Made by a program: the position numbers and the translations under genes
Source: Chloroflexota bacterium
GTDB taxonomy: Bacteria; Chloroflexota; Dormibacteria; Dormibacterales; Dormibacteraceae
Length of the DNA stretch: 5,272 bases
Assembly: GCA_005888075.1 (NCBI GenBank)
Contig: VBKD01000082.1
Location: forward strand, 1 to 5,272
Direction of reading: 5' to 3'
Part shown: positions 4,576 to 5,272 of the stretch, piece after piece
Layout of the letters: every line of letters begins with the position of its first letter
How positions within the stretch are numbered: position 1 is the stretch's first letter
The notes under the pieces: generated by a model
Database searches by the model: none
What the model was told of the DNA's origin: nothing
Seen by the model: only the letters and a program-made list of their open reading frames with translations

Positions 4576-5007
4576 ATGCAAGAGCGCAGCGAGGAACAGA
4601 TCATCAGTCGGGTCCTGGCGTTGGAGAACGATGGCCAAGCCGAGCGACGTGCCGAGCTGACCGACGAGCGCTTCCTGTCATTGGTCAATGACCCGGATAC
4701 GGGACGCTCGTACATCCTGAGGCACGGCGTCGACGAGTTCGACGGCGCGGACATACCTCCAGGTACCGAGGTGTACGAATACCCGAGCTCGGACGAGGCG
4801 CAGCGGGCCTACGACCAGCTGCTCGAAGAGTCCAGGCAGGCGGGCGAGCTGGTCGAAGAAGATTCGAGCGAGGACGTCGGTGACTTCGAAACCTCAGGCG
4901 CGGAGGTACGAGACCTGTTCTCGGACAGCGATGAGGATGAGCTGATCAGAGATCCGGTGATCAGCGAAGAAGAGACGGACGAAGAAGAGGAACCGAAAGA
5001 GCCCTAG
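4576..5007 (+). CDS. Highly acidic small protein of unknown function
   Basis: This 143-residue protein has the best ribosome binding site in the window, AAGGGGGAG ending two bases before the ATG. I do not recognise the family. The first two thirds look folded: an N-terminal helix with mixed charge (2-34), then a short alpha/beta-looking segment (RFLSLVNDPDTGRSYILRHGVDEFDGADIP, TEVYEYPSSDEAQRAYDQLLEE) to about residue 86. The rest is an acidic, probably disordered tail ending in a run of Glu (EEETDEEEEPKEP). I count 47 Asp/Glu against 12 Arg/Lys, with a single Lys and no Cys or Trp, giving a net charge near -35. There is no signal peptide or membrane segment, so it should be cytosolic. Such tails can bind cations or basic proteins or mimic nucleic acid; none of these is shown here. 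The coding call is supported by the ribosome binding site, an intact frame and compact spacing to the next gene. Confidence 0.78.
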   Translation: MQERSEEQIISRVLALENDGQAERRAELTDERFLSLVNDPDTGRSYILRHGVDEFDGADIPPGTEVYEYPSSDEAQRAYDQLLEESRQAGELVEEDSSEDVGDFETSGAEVRDLFSDSDEDELIRDPVISEEETDEEEEPKEP

Positions 5008-5010
5008 GCC

Positions 5011-5272
5011 CTAAACCCAGGTGACAGCGATCATCGTTGATGATTGCGACGATCCCGATACCGCCTTGAATTCCGGCGCCGCCAGTCGAAGCTGGCCCGG
5101 TTGCAGCGTGAAGGCCAGTGATCCGATCCCTGCTTGAAGGCCGGTTGTGTCCAGCGTGGCCTGACCGGCAGTGATGGCGTCGGGGCGTGCAACCGCTTTC
5201 GACATGGGGCCAAGCGCAACGACCCCCCACAGGCCAGAGCTCGTGGCAGCGTCGAAGGTCACGACGGTGCGT
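5011..5272 (-). CDS. Unidentified protein, C-terminal part only (cut by right edge)
   Basis: The open frame runs off the right edge, leaving 86 residues and the TAG stop. The visible segment (from VVTFDAATSSGLWGVVALGPMSKAV to the terminal STMIAVTWV) is rich in Gly, Ala, Ser, Thr and Val with alternating hydrophobic residues, as in a beta-sandwich or an exported beta-rich domain. It has no Cys, no transmembrane helix and no motif I can name. An internal GTG at 5260-5262 could serve as a start, but the frame stays open upstream to the window end, so I take this as the C-terminus of a longer protein. It converges on the acidic-protein gene with three bases between stops, and no terminator hairpin fits between them. 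Confidence 0.6.
   Translation of the reverse strand, partial: RTVVTFDAATSSGLWGVVALGPMSKAVARPDAITAGQATLDTTGLQAGIGSLAFTLQPGQLRLAAPEFKAVSGSSQSSTMIAVTWV

Noticed and set aside
5001..5018. CCCTA-like repeat around the acidic-gene stop (telomere-like)
   Set aside because: Only two imperfect copies, accounted for by the two convergent stop codons; too short to call a repeat.

Overview
The window is GC-rich (by eye about two thirds G+C), densely packed, and has several GTG starts with no recognisable Shine-Dalgarno sequence. A start-proximal SPDGRWWWDG motif, a secreted GH25-like protein of a type frequent in actinobacteria, and apparently leaderless genes point to a high-GC Terrabacteria-type soil bacterium (actinobacterial, or a relative such as Dormibacterota). 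This lineage call is an inference from style, not a marker-gene result. I see no rRNA, tRNA, CRISPR array, insertion sequence, phage gene or attachment site.

Layout, left to right. Two small membrane-protein genes lie on the minus strand: one cut by the left edge (1-190) and a two-helix protein (215-442). Divergent from them on the plus strand is a glutamate racemase homologue (532-1326), followed by a GC-rich perfect palindrome. Next is an exported beta-lactamase/transpeptidase-fold serine hydrolase (1492-2451). It converges on, and overlaps by the four bases CTAG, a minus-strand gene for a ferritin-like/VIT1 fusion of the MbfA type (2448-3614). Upstream of that on the same strand is a secreted GH25-like protein (3673-4434). 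A 141-base divergent spacer with an inverted repeat separates it from a plus-strand gene for a very acidic protein of unknown function (4576-5007). That gene ends three bases from the convergent stop of an unidentified gene entering from the right edge (5011-5272).

The window looks like core and accessory chromosome with a cell-envelope flavour rather than a mobile island. Three gene products belong to families that act on peptidoglycan or its precursors: the MurI homologue, the beta-lactamase-fold protein and the GH25-like protein. A fourth, the ferritin-VIT1 fusion, is expected to sense or sequester iron at the membrane and move it across. No pathway links all of them, and they are not one operon.

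The most notable observation concerns the MurI homologue. Both positions that carry the two catalytic cysteines in glutamate racemases are serine (Ser73 and Ser183), each encoded by TCG, which is two base changes from either Cys codon. Several glutamate-pocket residues are also changed. The adjacent beta-lactamase-fold protein keeps its SxxK and SDN motifs but shows no Omega-loop glutamate. Two neighbouring envelope enzymes therefore both look altered at residues that define their textbook chemistry.
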